Assembly (NCBI GenBank): GCA_020849895.1
Contig: JADZFN010000018.1
Location: 1-46,306 of the forward strand
From: Verrucomicrobiia bacterium
GTDB taxonomy: Bacteria; Verrucomicrobiota; Verrucomicrobiia; JABWAM01
Length of the DNA stretch: 46,306 nucleotides
Direction: 5' to 3'
The notes under the pieces: model-generated
The model's input: only the letters and a program-made list of their open reading frames with translations
What the model was told of the DNA's origin: nothing
Database searches by the model: none
In this document: piece by piece, positions 8,689 to 16,580 of the stretch
How positions within the stretch are numbered: position 1 is the stretch's first letter
How the letters are laid out: the number at the start of each line of letters is the position of its first letter
Position numbers and translations under genes: made by a program

Positions 8689-9858
8689 CTACCCGCGCAA
8701 GCGCGCGCAGAAATCGCGGATGCGCGAAAGCCCCTTCTCGAGGTTCTCCTTGCTGCAGGCATAGCTGAGGCGCATCACGCCGTCGTTCCCGAAGGCGACG
8801 CCGGGCACCGCAGCCACGAGGGCCTGCTCCAGCAACGCCTCGCAGAACTTGCTCGAGGGCAGTCCGAACGACGAGATGTCTGCGAGGATGTAGAAGGCGC
8901 CCATCGGCTTGACGCAGGAGATCCCTTCGATCGCCGTCAGCCCGCTGTAGATCAGGTCGCGCCGTTCCGCGAACGCCTTCACCATTTCCTTCACGCAGTC
9001 CTGGGATTCCTTGAGCGCCGCCACCGCGCCCTTTTGCGCGAAGGATGTCGGGTTGGACGTGGCATGGCTTTGGATGGAGTCAATCGCCTTGGCGATCGGT
9101 TCCGGCGCGGCCAGATAGCCGAGGCGCCAGCCGGTCATCGCGTAACTCTTGCTGAAGCCGTTGACCGTGATCGTACGCTCGTAGATCTGCTTCGAGATGG
9201 AGGCCGCCGAGAAAGGCTTGGCCCCGTCGTAGATGATCTTCTCGTAAATTTCATCAGACAGGATGAAGAGGTCGTCCTCCATCGCGATTTCGACGAGCGC
9301 CGCGATTTCGTTCTCGGTGTAGACGGCGCCTGTCGGGTTATTCGGACTGTTGAGGATCAGCATTTTCGAGCTGGGCGAAATGGCGTTTTGCAGCTCCTCG
9401 GGCGTCAGTTTGTAGCCGTTCTCGGCCTTCGTCGGCACGAGATACGGCTCGGCGCCGGCCATCTTGACCATCTCGGGATAGCTCACCCAGTAAGGCGCGG
9501 GAATGATCACTTCGTCGCCGGGATTGCAGGTGGCGAGAATCGCGTTGTAGCAGGAGTGCTTGGCCCCGCAGGAGACGATGATCTGTCCCGGTTTATAGTC
9601 CACCCCGTTCTCGGCCTTCAGCTTTTCGGCGATCGCCTGGCGGAGTTCGGGCATGCCCGAGGAGGGCGTGTATTTCGTGAAGCCCTCCGCCAGCGCCTGC
9701 GCCGCCGCCAGTTTGATGTGGTCGGGCGTGTCGAAGTCGGGCTCTCCGGCGCCGAAGCCGCAAATGTCTTTCCCTTCCGCTTTGAGCGCCTTGGCTTTGC
9801 TGTCAATCGCCAGTGTGAGGGAGGGGGTGATCCGGTTCGCGATATTGGCTGGTTCCAT
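8689..9858 (-). CDS. aspC: Aspartate-type aminotransferase (PLP class I)
   Basis: This 389-aa fold-type I PLP enzyme moves amino groups between aspartate or similar donors and 2-oxoglutarate. It shows GFGAGEPDFDTPDHIK near the N-terminus, NSPNNPTGAVYT (PLP phosphate/substrate contact), LSDEIYEKIIY (Asp and Tyr that contact PLP), and GFSKSYAMTGWRLGYLAAP with the Schiff-base Lys at about 237. This pattern fits the Ib subgroup common outside Enterobacteria. It lies 23 bases downstream of the tandem NDK-fold gene on the same strand and is probably co-transcribed. It ends 15 bases from the convergent GH57 gene. Confidence 0.92.
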   Translation of the reverse strand: MEPANIANRITPSLTLAIDSKAKALKAEGKDICGFGAGEPDFDTPDHIKLAAAQALAEGFTKYTPSSGMPELRQAIAEKLKAENGVDYKPGQIIVSCGAKHSCYNAILATCNPGDEVIIPAPYWVSYPEMVKMAGAEPYLVPTKAENGYKLTPEELQNAISPSSKMLILNSPNNPTGAVYTENEIAALVEIAMEDDLFILSDEIYEKIIYDGAKPFSAASISKQIYERTITVNGFSKSYAMTGWRLGYLAAPEPIAKAIDSIQSHATSNPTSFAQKGAVAALKESQDCVKEMVKAFAERRDLIYSGLTAIEGISCVKPMGAFYILADISSFGLPSSKFCEALLEQALVAAVPGVAFGNDGVMRLSYACSKENLEKGLSRIRDFCARLRG

Positions 9859-9881
9859 AAATTCAAAAGGGCTGGGAGAGA

Positions 9882-11057
9882 TCAGGAGTAAAAGCAGCGG
9901 ATGGTTTCCAGGAAGTTGTTTTCTCGGGCGCGCACGATTCCCATCTCCCGCCGTGCGTTTCGCGGAGAGTCCGAGGCGTGCGCGGCGTTGACCATGATGT
10001 CCTGGCCGAACTCCTTGCGGATGGAGCCGGGAGGCGCCTTGCGGGGGTCCGTGGGGCCCAGCACGTCGCGCACTTTCGCGACCGCGCTCTCTCCCTCATA
10101 GATCAACACGAGCGATTTCTCTGAGCCGGGCCGGCGTTTCTCTTGGGGCGAGCACTCAGAGGGGCGACGGCCCGACATGAAGCGTACGATATCCTCGAAC
10201 TGCTCCTTCGCCCAAACCGGCGCCATCAGGCCCCCCAGTCGCGCGGTGAGCGACGGCGGGATCGCGCACTTGAACTCGCGCGACAGCGTCTCGGCGGAGC
10301 GCCGCCCCGCCGGCTCGCGGAACTTGGTGCGCAGCGCCTTCAGCACCGGTGCGTAAAACGCCTCCGCCTGGGCCACCGACATGTGGAGCACCTTGCATCC
10401 CACGATGTAAAGGCCGGTCTTGGAAAACATGTCGATCACGCGCCCCGGCCTTCCGCTGGGGAACATGAAATTGTCGGGTTTGATGATGACCAGCGTGCGC
10501 TCCATCCGGGACGTCCGTTCGACGGGAAGGGCGTTGTCCAAGATCCCGCCGTCGCGCGAGGAAAAGCGCGCCCAGAGCTCGATCTTTTCACGAAGTCCTT
10601 CGCTCTCCTGCGGGGTCAGCACGGCCGGCTCAAAATAGCTCACGCGGCCGTGGTCGCCGAGGATGTAGTCGCCGTAGGTGTCGCGGATGGTCTCCCCCGT
10701 CACCGATCGTTCCGAAATTTGCCCCACGGCCTCGCGGATGCGCGCGACGGCGTTTTCGCCGCGGAAGAGGAGCATCATCACCCTCTGGCGCCGGCCCGTG
10801 GCCGAATCGGGCGCGTAGTGCCGCAGGACATACTCGCGGATCAGCGCGCGCATCTGCGCGCGGCGCGAAGAGGGCTTCGGCGGAAAATCGCCGAGCATCG
10901 CCGCGTAGGCCTGCACCAGCTCGCGGCTGGGAGCGAACATCTGCGCCGCGACGAACTCGCATCCCCCGCGGAGGAGCAGGCGCGAAATCACCCCGCCCGT
11001 GCGGGATTTTCGCAGGGTGTGGGGGTTCACCAGAACGTAGGTGAGTTGATCGGGCAT
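9882..11057 (-). CDS. Tandem nucleoside-diphosphate-kinase-fold protein
   Basis: The protein is 391 aa, over twice the usual NDK length of about 140, and carries two NDK-like units. The second half (about residue 185 on, MERTLVIIKPDNFMFPSGRPG) has the NDK lead motif, an ATP-site core, and NAAHASDSPRNARREMG containing the phospho-histidine His360. The first half starts like an NDK (LTYVLVNPHTLRKSRTGGV) and keeps the fold landmarks (VMMLLFRGENAVARIREAVG). The expected N-x-x-H-G-S-D-S segment is replaced by a GDHGRVSYFEPAVL-like stretch, so that half is probably not a normal kinase. The second half may supply NTP synthesis; the first may be structural or regulatory. It is upstream of the aminotransferase gene. 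Confidence 0.8.
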   Translation of the reverse strand: MPDQLTYVLVNPHTLRKSRTGGVISRLLLRGGCEFVAAQMFAPSRELVQAYAAMLGDFPPKPSSRRAQMRALIREYVLRHYAPDSATGRRQRVMMLLFRGENAVARIREAVGQISERSVTGETIRDTYGDYILGDHGRVSYFEPAVLTPQESEGLREKIELWARFSSRDGGILDNALPVERTSRMERTLVIIKPDNFMFPSGRPGRVIDMFSKTGLYIVGCKVLHMSVAQAEAFYAPVLKALRTKFREPAGRRSAETLSREFKCAIPPSLTARLGGLMAPVWAKEQFEDIVRFMSGRRPSECSPQEKRRPGSEKSLVLIYEGESAVAKVRDVLGPTDPRKAPPGSIRKEFGQDIMVNAAHASDSPRNARREMGIVRARENNFLETIRCFYS

Positions 11058-11174
11058 GAGCGAGCTTTCGTGTGAAAGCGGGGAAGCTTATCGGCGCCGA
11101 ATCCGGGCGTCAAGCGCGGCTGCCGCCCGAGGGACGGAGAAAAAGAGCTTCCTCCTGATCGTTCCACGCGCGTG

Positions 11175-11203
11175 TTGAAATGCCGGGTGTCTCCCCGTAG
11201 GCT
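11175..11203 (+). promoter_or_regulatory. Sigma70-type promoter of the metX-metW leader
   Basis: TTGAAA (11175-11180), a 17-bp spacer and TAGGCT (11198-11203) form a good housekeeping promoter. Transcription would start near 11210, giving a leader of about 120 bases before the metX-metW ATG at 11330. Confidence 0.65.
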
Positions 11204-11212
11204 GCCCTCCTC

Positions 11213-11314
11213 ATGCCCGATGCCCGGCCGCTCTGTTTGGTCACGTTCGCCCCGCGAGAGACGGACGGTCTTCAGACCGACGACGAGCCGTCGCTGAACG
11301 CCTCCCAGCCTTAG
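11213..11314 (+). CDS. Possible 33-aa leader peptide upstream of metX-metW
   Basis: A short frame begins with ATG about 9 bases past the -10 element, reads MPDARPLCLVTFAPRETDG and onward, and stops 15 bases before metX. It contains no Met besides the start, so it is not an obvious Met-attenuation peptide. A nested hairpin lies inside it: GACGG 11260-11264 with CCGTC 11288-11292, and CGGTC 11266-11270 with GACCG 11275-11279. The region could instead be a purely RNA-based regulatory leader. Confidence 0.25.
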   Translation: MPDARPLCLVTFAPRETDGLQTDDEPSLNASQP

Positions 11315-11329
11315 TCGCCCTCCCATCCC

Positions 11330-13138
11330 ATGACCCGCTCCGACTTTACGAGCAGCGACAGCGTCCGCAGCAGGCGGCCGCTGCGCCACGCACGGCGGGT
11401 CGCCTTCGGAGAACTCCGCCTCGAACTCGGCGGGTGCCTTTCGGAGATCGTCGTCGTGTACGAGACCTGGGGGCGGCTCAACCGCGCGCGCGACAACGCC
11501 GTTCTCATCTGCCATGCGCTCAGTGGCGATTCCCATGCCGCGCGGCATTCCCCTTCCGACGACCCCGGCTGGTGGGACGTCGTGGTCGGCCCCGGCAAAT
11601 CCATAGATACCCGCAAGTATTTCGTGATCTGCCCGAACGTCCTCGGCGGCTGCCGGGGAACCACGGGGCCGAACAGCCTGAACCCGGACACCGGCCGTCC
11701 CTACGGCGCCCATTTTCCGACGATCACCACCGCCGACATCGTCGAGGTCCAGAAACGTCTCGTGGACCATCTCGGCGTCCGCATGCTCCTCGGGGTGATC
11801 GGCGGCTCGATGGGCGGACATCAGGTCCTCGAGTGGGCGACGCGTCATCCGAAGCGCGTCCGCGGCGCGCTCGCCGTGGCCACATCGCCTCGCCTCACGA
11901 TGCAGGCGCTGGCGTTCGACGTGGTGGGGCGCAACGCGATCCTGAGCGATCCGCACTTCCACGACGGACAGTATTACGACAAGGAGAGCGGTCCCGACGT
12001 CGGCCTCGCCCTCGCGCGCATGCTCGGGCACATCACCTACCTCTCGCGGCAGGCGATGCAGGAAAAGTTCGCCGACGACCTTCTCCATCCGCGCGACGTG
12101 GCCACCGAGTTCGAGAAAAAGTTTTCTGTGGGCTCCTACCTCGCCTATCAGGGCGACCGTTTCGTCGAACGATTCGACGCCAACAGCTACAACACGCTCA
12201 CGATGGCGATGGACCGCTTCAACCTCGGCGCCACGCCCGCGAAGCTCCGCGCCCGTCTCGCGCGCAGCCGCTGCAGATGGCTGGTCCTCAGCTTTACGAG
12301 CGACTGGCTTTTTCCCTCGGAACAATCGCGCGAGATCGTGAACGCCCTCCTCGCCCTCGGGCGCTCCGTCACCTATTGCAACGTCGAAAGCCCCTGCGGC
12401 CACGACGCCTTCCTCCTTGAAGACAATCTCGCCACCTACGGGGAGATGATTCGCGCCTTCCTGGCCCGCCTCATCGGCCGGGAGGAATCCGTTCCTTCCC
12501 GAGGCGACGACGACGCCTACGCCCTCCGCCCAACGAGCATCTTCCACCGTCACCGCGTGGACTATGACCGCATCGTGAGCCTCATCCCTCGGGGCGCAAG
12601 CGTGCTGGATGTCGGTTGCGGCCCCGGCGGTTTGCTCCGCCGTCTCAAACGCCGCGGCCACGCCCCGCTCATGGGAGTGGAGCTGAACGAACGCGATCTC
12701 GTCACCTGCGTCCGCCGCGGGATTGACGCCGTCCAGGCCGACGTGAACCACGGACTCGGCGCGTTGGGCGACCGCCAGTTCGACCTCGTGGTCCTTTCTC
12801 TGGCTCTCCAGGTGATCCGGAACGTGCCGGGTGTCCTGCGCGAAGCCGCGCGCGTCGGGCGACGCGTGGTGGTGAGCTTCCCGAACTTCGCCCACGAAAA
12901 ACTCCTCGGCAGCCTCGCCGAACGGGGGCGGATGCCGCGCGCCAGCCGGCTCCTCCCTTTCGAGTGGTACAACTCGCCGAATATCCGTTATCTCACGATT
13001 GCGGACTTCGACGCCTTCTGCCGCAAATACGGTTTTCGCATCCATCAGCGTGTCGGCCTCGACACCGGGAAAGGCCGCGAGGTGAAGGGCGACCTCAATC
13101 GCCTCGCCGACATGGCGATCTTCGTCGTGAGCCGTTAG
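11330..13138 (+). CDS. metX: Homoserine O-acetyltransferase MetX fused to MetW
   Basis: This is one 602-aa chain. Residues 1 to about 380 are an alpha/beta-hydrolase MetX that acylates homoserine for methionine synthesis. It has NAVLICHALSGDSHAA, PNVLGGCRGTTGPNSLNP, the nucleophile elbow GGSMGGHQVLEW with Ser160, then Asp325 (FTSDWLFP) and His358 (CGHDAFLL) to complete the triad. Residues from about 385 to the end are MetW, a class I methyltransferase-like domain with SVLDVGCGPGG at about 424-433, GVELNERDL, DLVVLSLALQVI and PFEWYNSPNI. In many bacteria metX and metW are adjacent separate genes; here they are fused in frame. MetW is known to support MetX activity, so the fusion would fix stoichiometry. 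The ATG has no Shine-Dalgarno sequence. Confidence 0.93.
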   Translation: MTRSDFTSSDSVRSRRPLRHARRVAFGELRLELGGCLSEIVVVYETWGRLNRARDNAVLICHALSGDSHAARHSPSDDPGWWDVVVGPGKSIDTRKYFVICPNVLGGCRGTTGPNSLNPDTGRPYGAHFPTITTADIVEVQKRLVDHLGVRMLLGVIGGSMGGHQVLEWATRHPKRVRGALAVATSPRLTMQALAFDVVGRNAILSDPHFHDGQYYDKESGPDVGLALARMLGHITYLSRQAMQEKFADDLLHPRDVATEFEKKFSVGSYLAYQGDRFVERFDANSYNTLTMAMDRFNLGATPAKLRARLARSRCRWLVLSFTSDWLFPSEQSREIVNALLALGRSVTYCNVESPCGHDAFLLEDNLATYGEMIRAFLARLIGREESVPSRGDDDAYALRPTSIFHRHRVDYDRIVSLIPRGASVLDVGCGPGGLLRRLKRRGHAPLMGVELNERDLVTCVRRGIDAVQADVNHGLGALGDRQFDLVVLSLALQVIRNVPGVLREAARVGRRVVVSFPNFAHEKLLGSLAERGRMPRASRLLPFEWYNSPNIRYLTIADFDAFCRKYGFRIHQRVGLDTGKGREVKGDLNRLADMAIFVVSR

Positions 13139-13249
13139 GCGCACGACCTCCTCCGGGAATCTCGGTTGCCGCCGCAGCGAGGAAGGAAGCGCGATCCCTG
13201 GGCCGACCGACGTTCGCACACCCCGCGAGGGAATCTTGTTTTTTTACTC

Positions 13250-13278
13250 TTGTCGTCCGCCGAGGACATCTCTAGGCT
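13250..13278 (+). promoter_or_regulatory. Promoter of efp
   Basis: TTGTCG (13250-13255), a 17-bp spacer and TAGGCT (13273-13278) lie 42 bases upstream of the efp ATG. The -10 hexamer is identical to that of the metX-metW promoter, which supports both calls. An upstream T-run (13239-13245) could act as an UP-like or termination signal. Confidence 0.55.
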
Positions 13279-13320
13279 GAACAATTCGCGCGCTTTCACG
13301 CCCAACCGCAAAATCTACCT

Positions 13321-13878
13321 ATGGCTACTGCAAACGACGTCCGGAAAGGAATGGCGATCCGCTACGGAGGCGAGGTCTGTCTCGTTCTCGAAACCCAGCA
13401 TCGCACCCCCGGCAACCTTCGCGCCTTCGTCCAAGCCTCCATTCGCAACATCAGGACCGGCCGATCCGCCCAGGTCCGCTTCGCCTCCACCGAGCCGATC
13501 GAAACGGTTCCTCTCTTTCGCAGGAAGATGGAATACAGCTACAAGGACGGCAACGGATGGAACTTCATGGACCCCTCCACTTACGAGACGGTTGCCTTTC
13601 GTGACGAGCTTGTCGAAAACTGCAAGGACTATCTCGTCGAGGGTTCGGTTTGCGAGGTGCTCTTCAACGACGAAGTCCCCGTGCAGGTCGAGGTCGCCCC
13701 GAGCGTGAACCTCAAAGTCATCGAATCGCCGGAAGGCGTCCGTGGCGACAGCTCCGGCAATGTCCAGAAGCCGGCCAAGCTCGAGACCGGAATCACCCTC
13801 AACGTCCCTCTCTTCATCAAGGAGGGCGAAGTGATCAAGGTGGACACCCGCACCGGCCAGTATCTGAGCCGGGCTTAA
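13321..13878 (+). CDS. efp: Elongation factor P with an Asn-tip loop
   Basis: EF-P enters the ribosomal E site and rescues stalls at proline stretches. The 185-aa length and three beta-barrel domains are normal: ANDVRKGMAIRYGGEVCLVLE in domain I, NGWNFMDPSTYETV in domain II, and the C-terminal GITLNVPLFIKEGEVIKVDTRTGQYLSRA. The loop that reaches the P-site tRNA reads HRTPGNLRAFV, placing Asn32 where E. coli EF-P has the beta-lysylated Lys34. No EpmA or EarP modification gene is seen in this window. The gene ends inside the last codons of the convergent deacetylase gene (4-base overlap). Confidence 0.93.
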   Translation: MATANDVRKGMAIRYGGEVCLVLETQHRTPGNLRAFVQASIRNIRTGRSAQVRFASTEPIETVPLFRRKMEYSYKDGNGWNFMDPSTYETVAFRDELVENCKDYLVEGSVCEVLFNDEVPVQVEVAPSVNLKVIESPEGVRGDSSGNVQKPAKLETGITLNVPLFIKEGEVIKVDTRTGQYLSRA

Positions 13879-14903
13879 TTCTTGGCTTCGGGCGCCGGCG
13901 CCGGCGGGGCGTGCGACGCGGTGATCACCCGCAGCGGCGGAAGACCGCACAGCTCGCTCACCGTCTTGAAGGCGTAGCCCTCGGAGATCAGGGTGTCGAG
14001 GATGGTGGGAAGCGCTTGAAGCGTGGTGCGATGGATGTCGTGGCAGAGGATGATCGCGCCGTTCTTCGACTGAAGCGTCACGTGATTCGCGATGAGCGTC
14101 GCATCGCGAAGGCGCCAGTCGCGCGGATCCACGGACCAACGGATGACGTTCAGCTTGTGTTCGCGAAAGATCGCATTGGCGTTGGCGTGGAACACGCCGT
14201 AGGGCGGTCGGAACAGGCTGGTCTCGTAGCCGATCGCGTTGCGGATTGCGGTCTGCGTCTCGCCCACCTCGTGGCGGATCGCTTCGTCGCTCATCGAAAC
14301 CAGAGGACGATGCGAATAGGAATGGTTGCCGATTTCATGCCCCTCCGCCACCACTTGGCGGAGGACCCACGGATAGGCCTTCACCCGGATGCCGACGACG
14401 AAAAAGGTTGCCTTCACGCCCCGAGCGCGCAGCACGTCGAGCACCAACGGCGTGATGGTCGGATGCGGACCGTCGTCGAAAGTAAGCGCCACCTGTTTCT
14501 GACCGCTTGGCCCATGGGAAAACGAGGGCACCGGCGCTTCCGCCGTTCCAGGGAGCCGGGGCACTTCTCGAGCGGGAATCGAAAGGGGCGGTTCTCCCAG
14601 GGAGAGGGCACGCTCGGTTTGAGAAGGCATTGGAGCGGGGCTGGCGAGAGAGGCTTCTGAAGGCGCTCCTTTCGAGGGGGGCGAAGGTTGCGTTACAGGA
14701 GGCAGCGTCGGCGTCGGCGCCGGCGCAGGCTGTGGCGCGGGTGAGAGCGAGCCGCGGAGGGGAGAAGGCGCGGTCTCGGCGGAGGTCGCCGCCGGCGCGA
14801 ACTCGGGCAGAGACGCGCGCGTCGGCACCGGCGCATAGAAGAGCGCCAAGGCGGCGGCTAGGCCCAGGAGCGCGCTACAAACGGAGACGACGGGGCGATT
14901 CAT
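13875..14903 (-). CDS. Secreted polysaccharide deacetylase (NodB/CE4)
   Basis: This 342-aa protein starts with a hydrophobic signal segment (VSVCSALLGLAAALALFYA) and then has a Pro/Ala/Ser-rich linker up to about residue 130. The CE4 catalytic domain follows: TFDDGPHP (base and metal Asp), GNHSYSHRPL (metal His pair), FRPPYG, a Trp/Asp motif in IRWSVDPRDW, and ILCHDIH (catalytic His). It probably removes acetyl groups from peptidoglycan or another envelope polysaccharide in the periplasm. It is convergent with efp, overlapping its last 4 bases. Confidence 0.9.
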   Translation of the reverse strand: MNRPVVSVCSALLGLAAALALFYAPVPTRASLPEFAPAATSAETAPSPLRGSLSPAPQPAPAPTPTLPPVTQPSPPSKGAPSEASLASPAPMPSQTERALSLGEPPLSIPAREVPRLPGTAEAPVPSFSHGPSGQKQVALTFDDGPHPTITPLVLDVLRARGVKATFFVVGIRVKAYPWVLRQVVAEGHEIGNHSYSHRPLVSMSDEAIRHEVGETQTAIRNAIGYETSLFRPPYGVFHANANAIFREHKLNVIRWSVDPRDWRLRDATLIANHVTLQSKNGAIILCHDIHRTTLQALPTILDTLISEGYAFKTVSELCGLPPLRVITASHAPPAPAPEAKN

Positions 14904-14981
14904 GAGGGGGCTGCCTCAACATAAGGTTTCGTCCGGAAATGGCAACGCGATTCGCATGCCCTTTCGCGCCGCGCCCGTTTT

Positions 14982-15500
14982 TTACCGCCGTCGAAAGGCC
15001 GTGGCTTTTGCCGTCGTCCGGTCGAGTTCCGCGCGCAGTTCGCAGGCGGCGTCGAGAATCCTCTCCCGAAAGAATTCCGAAGACATCGTGTGCGCGCCGA
15101 GCGCCTCGGCCGTCATCCGCTCCGCGCGGTCGTCGGTCGCGACGAGGAACCGTTCGGGCGCGGCGTCGCGGCCGACGATCCGTTCGATCTCGGCGTCCGC
15201 CGTGCGCCCGCCCCTCGTGTAGACCACTCGGATTCCCGTGGGCACGGCTTCCCCCGAAGGCGGGACCGAACGCCCGTCGAACACCACGGTAAGGGCGCCG
15301 CCCTCGCGGTCGTGAAACCTCGTGAGCATACGGATCAGTTCGTCGCGCGCGGCGCCGATCCCCTTCTTTTGCGCGGCGACCAGCTCCGGCCACTGGAAAA
15401 TCATGCTGTAGCCGTCTACGAGGATATGGCTTGCTTCCACGGCTTTCCCATAGCCGAGTCCGTCTCGCGAAGCCAGAATCTCGATTCCATGAATCGGCAT
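14982..15500 (-). CDS. YacP-like NYN-domain RNA-binding/nuclease protein
   Basis: A 172-aa protein resembling the YacP/DUF901 NYN (PIN-like) family. It has the N-terminal acidic strand ILVDGYSMIFQWPEL, TVVFDGR, a TADAEIERIV helix, and FLVATDDRAER, which place the conserved Asp residues of the metal site. YacP in Bacillus (Rae1) cuts mRNA in the ribosomal A site; whether that holds here is unknown. The ATG at 15500 is used, though a GTG at the V of VEASHILVD (about 18 codons later) would give a more typical N-terminus. It is divergent from the PpiC gene. Confidence 0.8.
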   Translation of the reverse strand: MPIHGIEILASRDGLGYGKAVEASHILVDGYSMIFQWPELVAAQKKGIGAARDELIRMLTRFHDREGGALTVVFDGRSVPPSGEAVPTGIRVVYTRGGRTADAEIERIVGRDAAPERFLVATDDRAERMTAEALGAHTMSSEFFRERILDAACELRAELDRTTAKATAFRRR

Positions 15501-15533
15501 TGCCAAATCCGGCGATATTCGATAATTTCCGCC

Positions 15534-16577
15534 ATGCGTTTTTTCTTCCCATCCCGAACCGCTCCCCTCTTTTTGCTTCTCCTCGCCGCCGGCTTTCTCG
15601 TCGGCTGCGGCGTCTCCGATCCGAAGTCGCCGAAATTCGTGATCGCCAAGGGCAAGGACGTCAAGGTTACCCGCGCCGATCTCGACCGGGCTGAGGCGCA
15701 ATTTTTTCAGCAGCGCGGCATCAGCAAGACCCAACTCCCCGCGGACCAACTGCTCCAACTCGATCGTGAAGCGGCCCGCCAGCTCGTCCTTCAGGCGGTC
15801 CTCGCCCGCGAATCCGCCCGGACGATCAAGGCCGCCGGACTCGAGGAGAAGGTGAAGTCGGAAGTCGAAGGGATCAAGGCGCAGCTCGGCGGCGACAAGG
15901 CGCTCGATGAACGGCTCAAGGGCATGGGAACGACGCGCGCCAAGCTGAAGGAGGACCTCCTCAAGCAGCTGCGCGTCCGCGAGTTCCTCCGCGTCAGCGT
16001 TCCTCCTTCGCCCGATCCTTCCCCTGCGGACGTGCAGAAGTTCTACGCCGAGAACAAGGCAAAGTTCACCCGTCCTCTCACGGTCCGCGTGAGCCACGTC
16101 CTGATCGCGGTGCCGGAAGGTTCTGCGCCTGCCGTTAAGGCCCAGAAAAAGGGCCTGGCGGAGGCCGCCCGCGCGCGTGTCGTCGCGCCCAAGGGCGCGC
16201 AGGATTTCGCGAAAGTCGCCACGGAAGTCTCCCAGGACGTCGCGAGCGCCCGGCGCGGCGGCGACCTCGGATTCTTCGGCCCCGGGCAGATGCTGCCGCA
16301 GTTCGAGAAGGTCGCGTTCGCCACGGCGGTCGGCGCCGTGAGCCCGGTCTTCGAAACGCATTTCGGCTATCACTTCCTGAAGGTGCACGAACGCCGTCCC
16401 GCCGGCTCCGTTTCCTTTGACGAAGCGCGTCCGCAGATCGCCGCCTTTCTCAAGCAGGCTAAGGATTCTGAGAATCTCAAGGCCTTCCTTGCGAAGCTCG
16501 AGGCCAACGCCAAGGTGGTCTACCGCCTGCCTCCCCCCGCGCTCGATCTTCCGAAGCCCCTCTCTTCCGCGCGCTGA
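15534..16577 (+). CDS. Peptidyl-prolyl cis-trans isomerase lipoprotein (PpiC/SurA type)
   Basis: This 347-aa protein has a lipoprotein signal with lipobox LVGC at about residue 22, so it should be anchored in a membrane facing the periplasm. A SurA-like N-terminal helical domain (about residues 40-170) is followed by a parvulin domain: RVSHVLIAVPEG, AQDFAKVATEVSQD, RRGGDLGFFGPGQM, FEKVAFA and VFETHFGYHFLKVHERR. It would help fold exported or outer-membrane proteins. The start at 15534 gives the signal peptide directly; the longer frame upstream runs antisense through the NYN gene. It ends 3 bases from the convergent protease gene. Confidence 0.9.
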   Translation: MRFFFPSRTAPLFLLLLAAGFLVGCGVSDPKSPKFVIAKGKDVKVTRADLDRAEAQFFQQRGISKTQLPADQLLQLDREAARQLVLQAVLARESARTIKAAGLEEKVKSEVEGIKAQLGGDKALDERLKGMGTTRAKLKEDLLKQLRVREFLRVSVPPSPDPSPADVQKFYAENKAKFTRPLTVRVSHVLIAVPEGSAPAVKAQKKGLAEAARARVVAPKGAQDFAKVATEVSQDVASARRGGDLGFFGPGQMLPQFEKVAFATAVGAVSPVFETHFGYHFLKVHERRPAGSVSFDEARPQIAAFLKQAKDSENLKAFLAKLEANAKVVYRLPPPALDLPKPLSSAR

Positions 16578-16580
16578 GCG

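Noticed and set aside
14982-16388. A 468-codon minus-strand frame including the NYN protein
   Set aside because: The first part is antisense to the PpiC-type gene; only the last 172 codons carry the NYN motifs.
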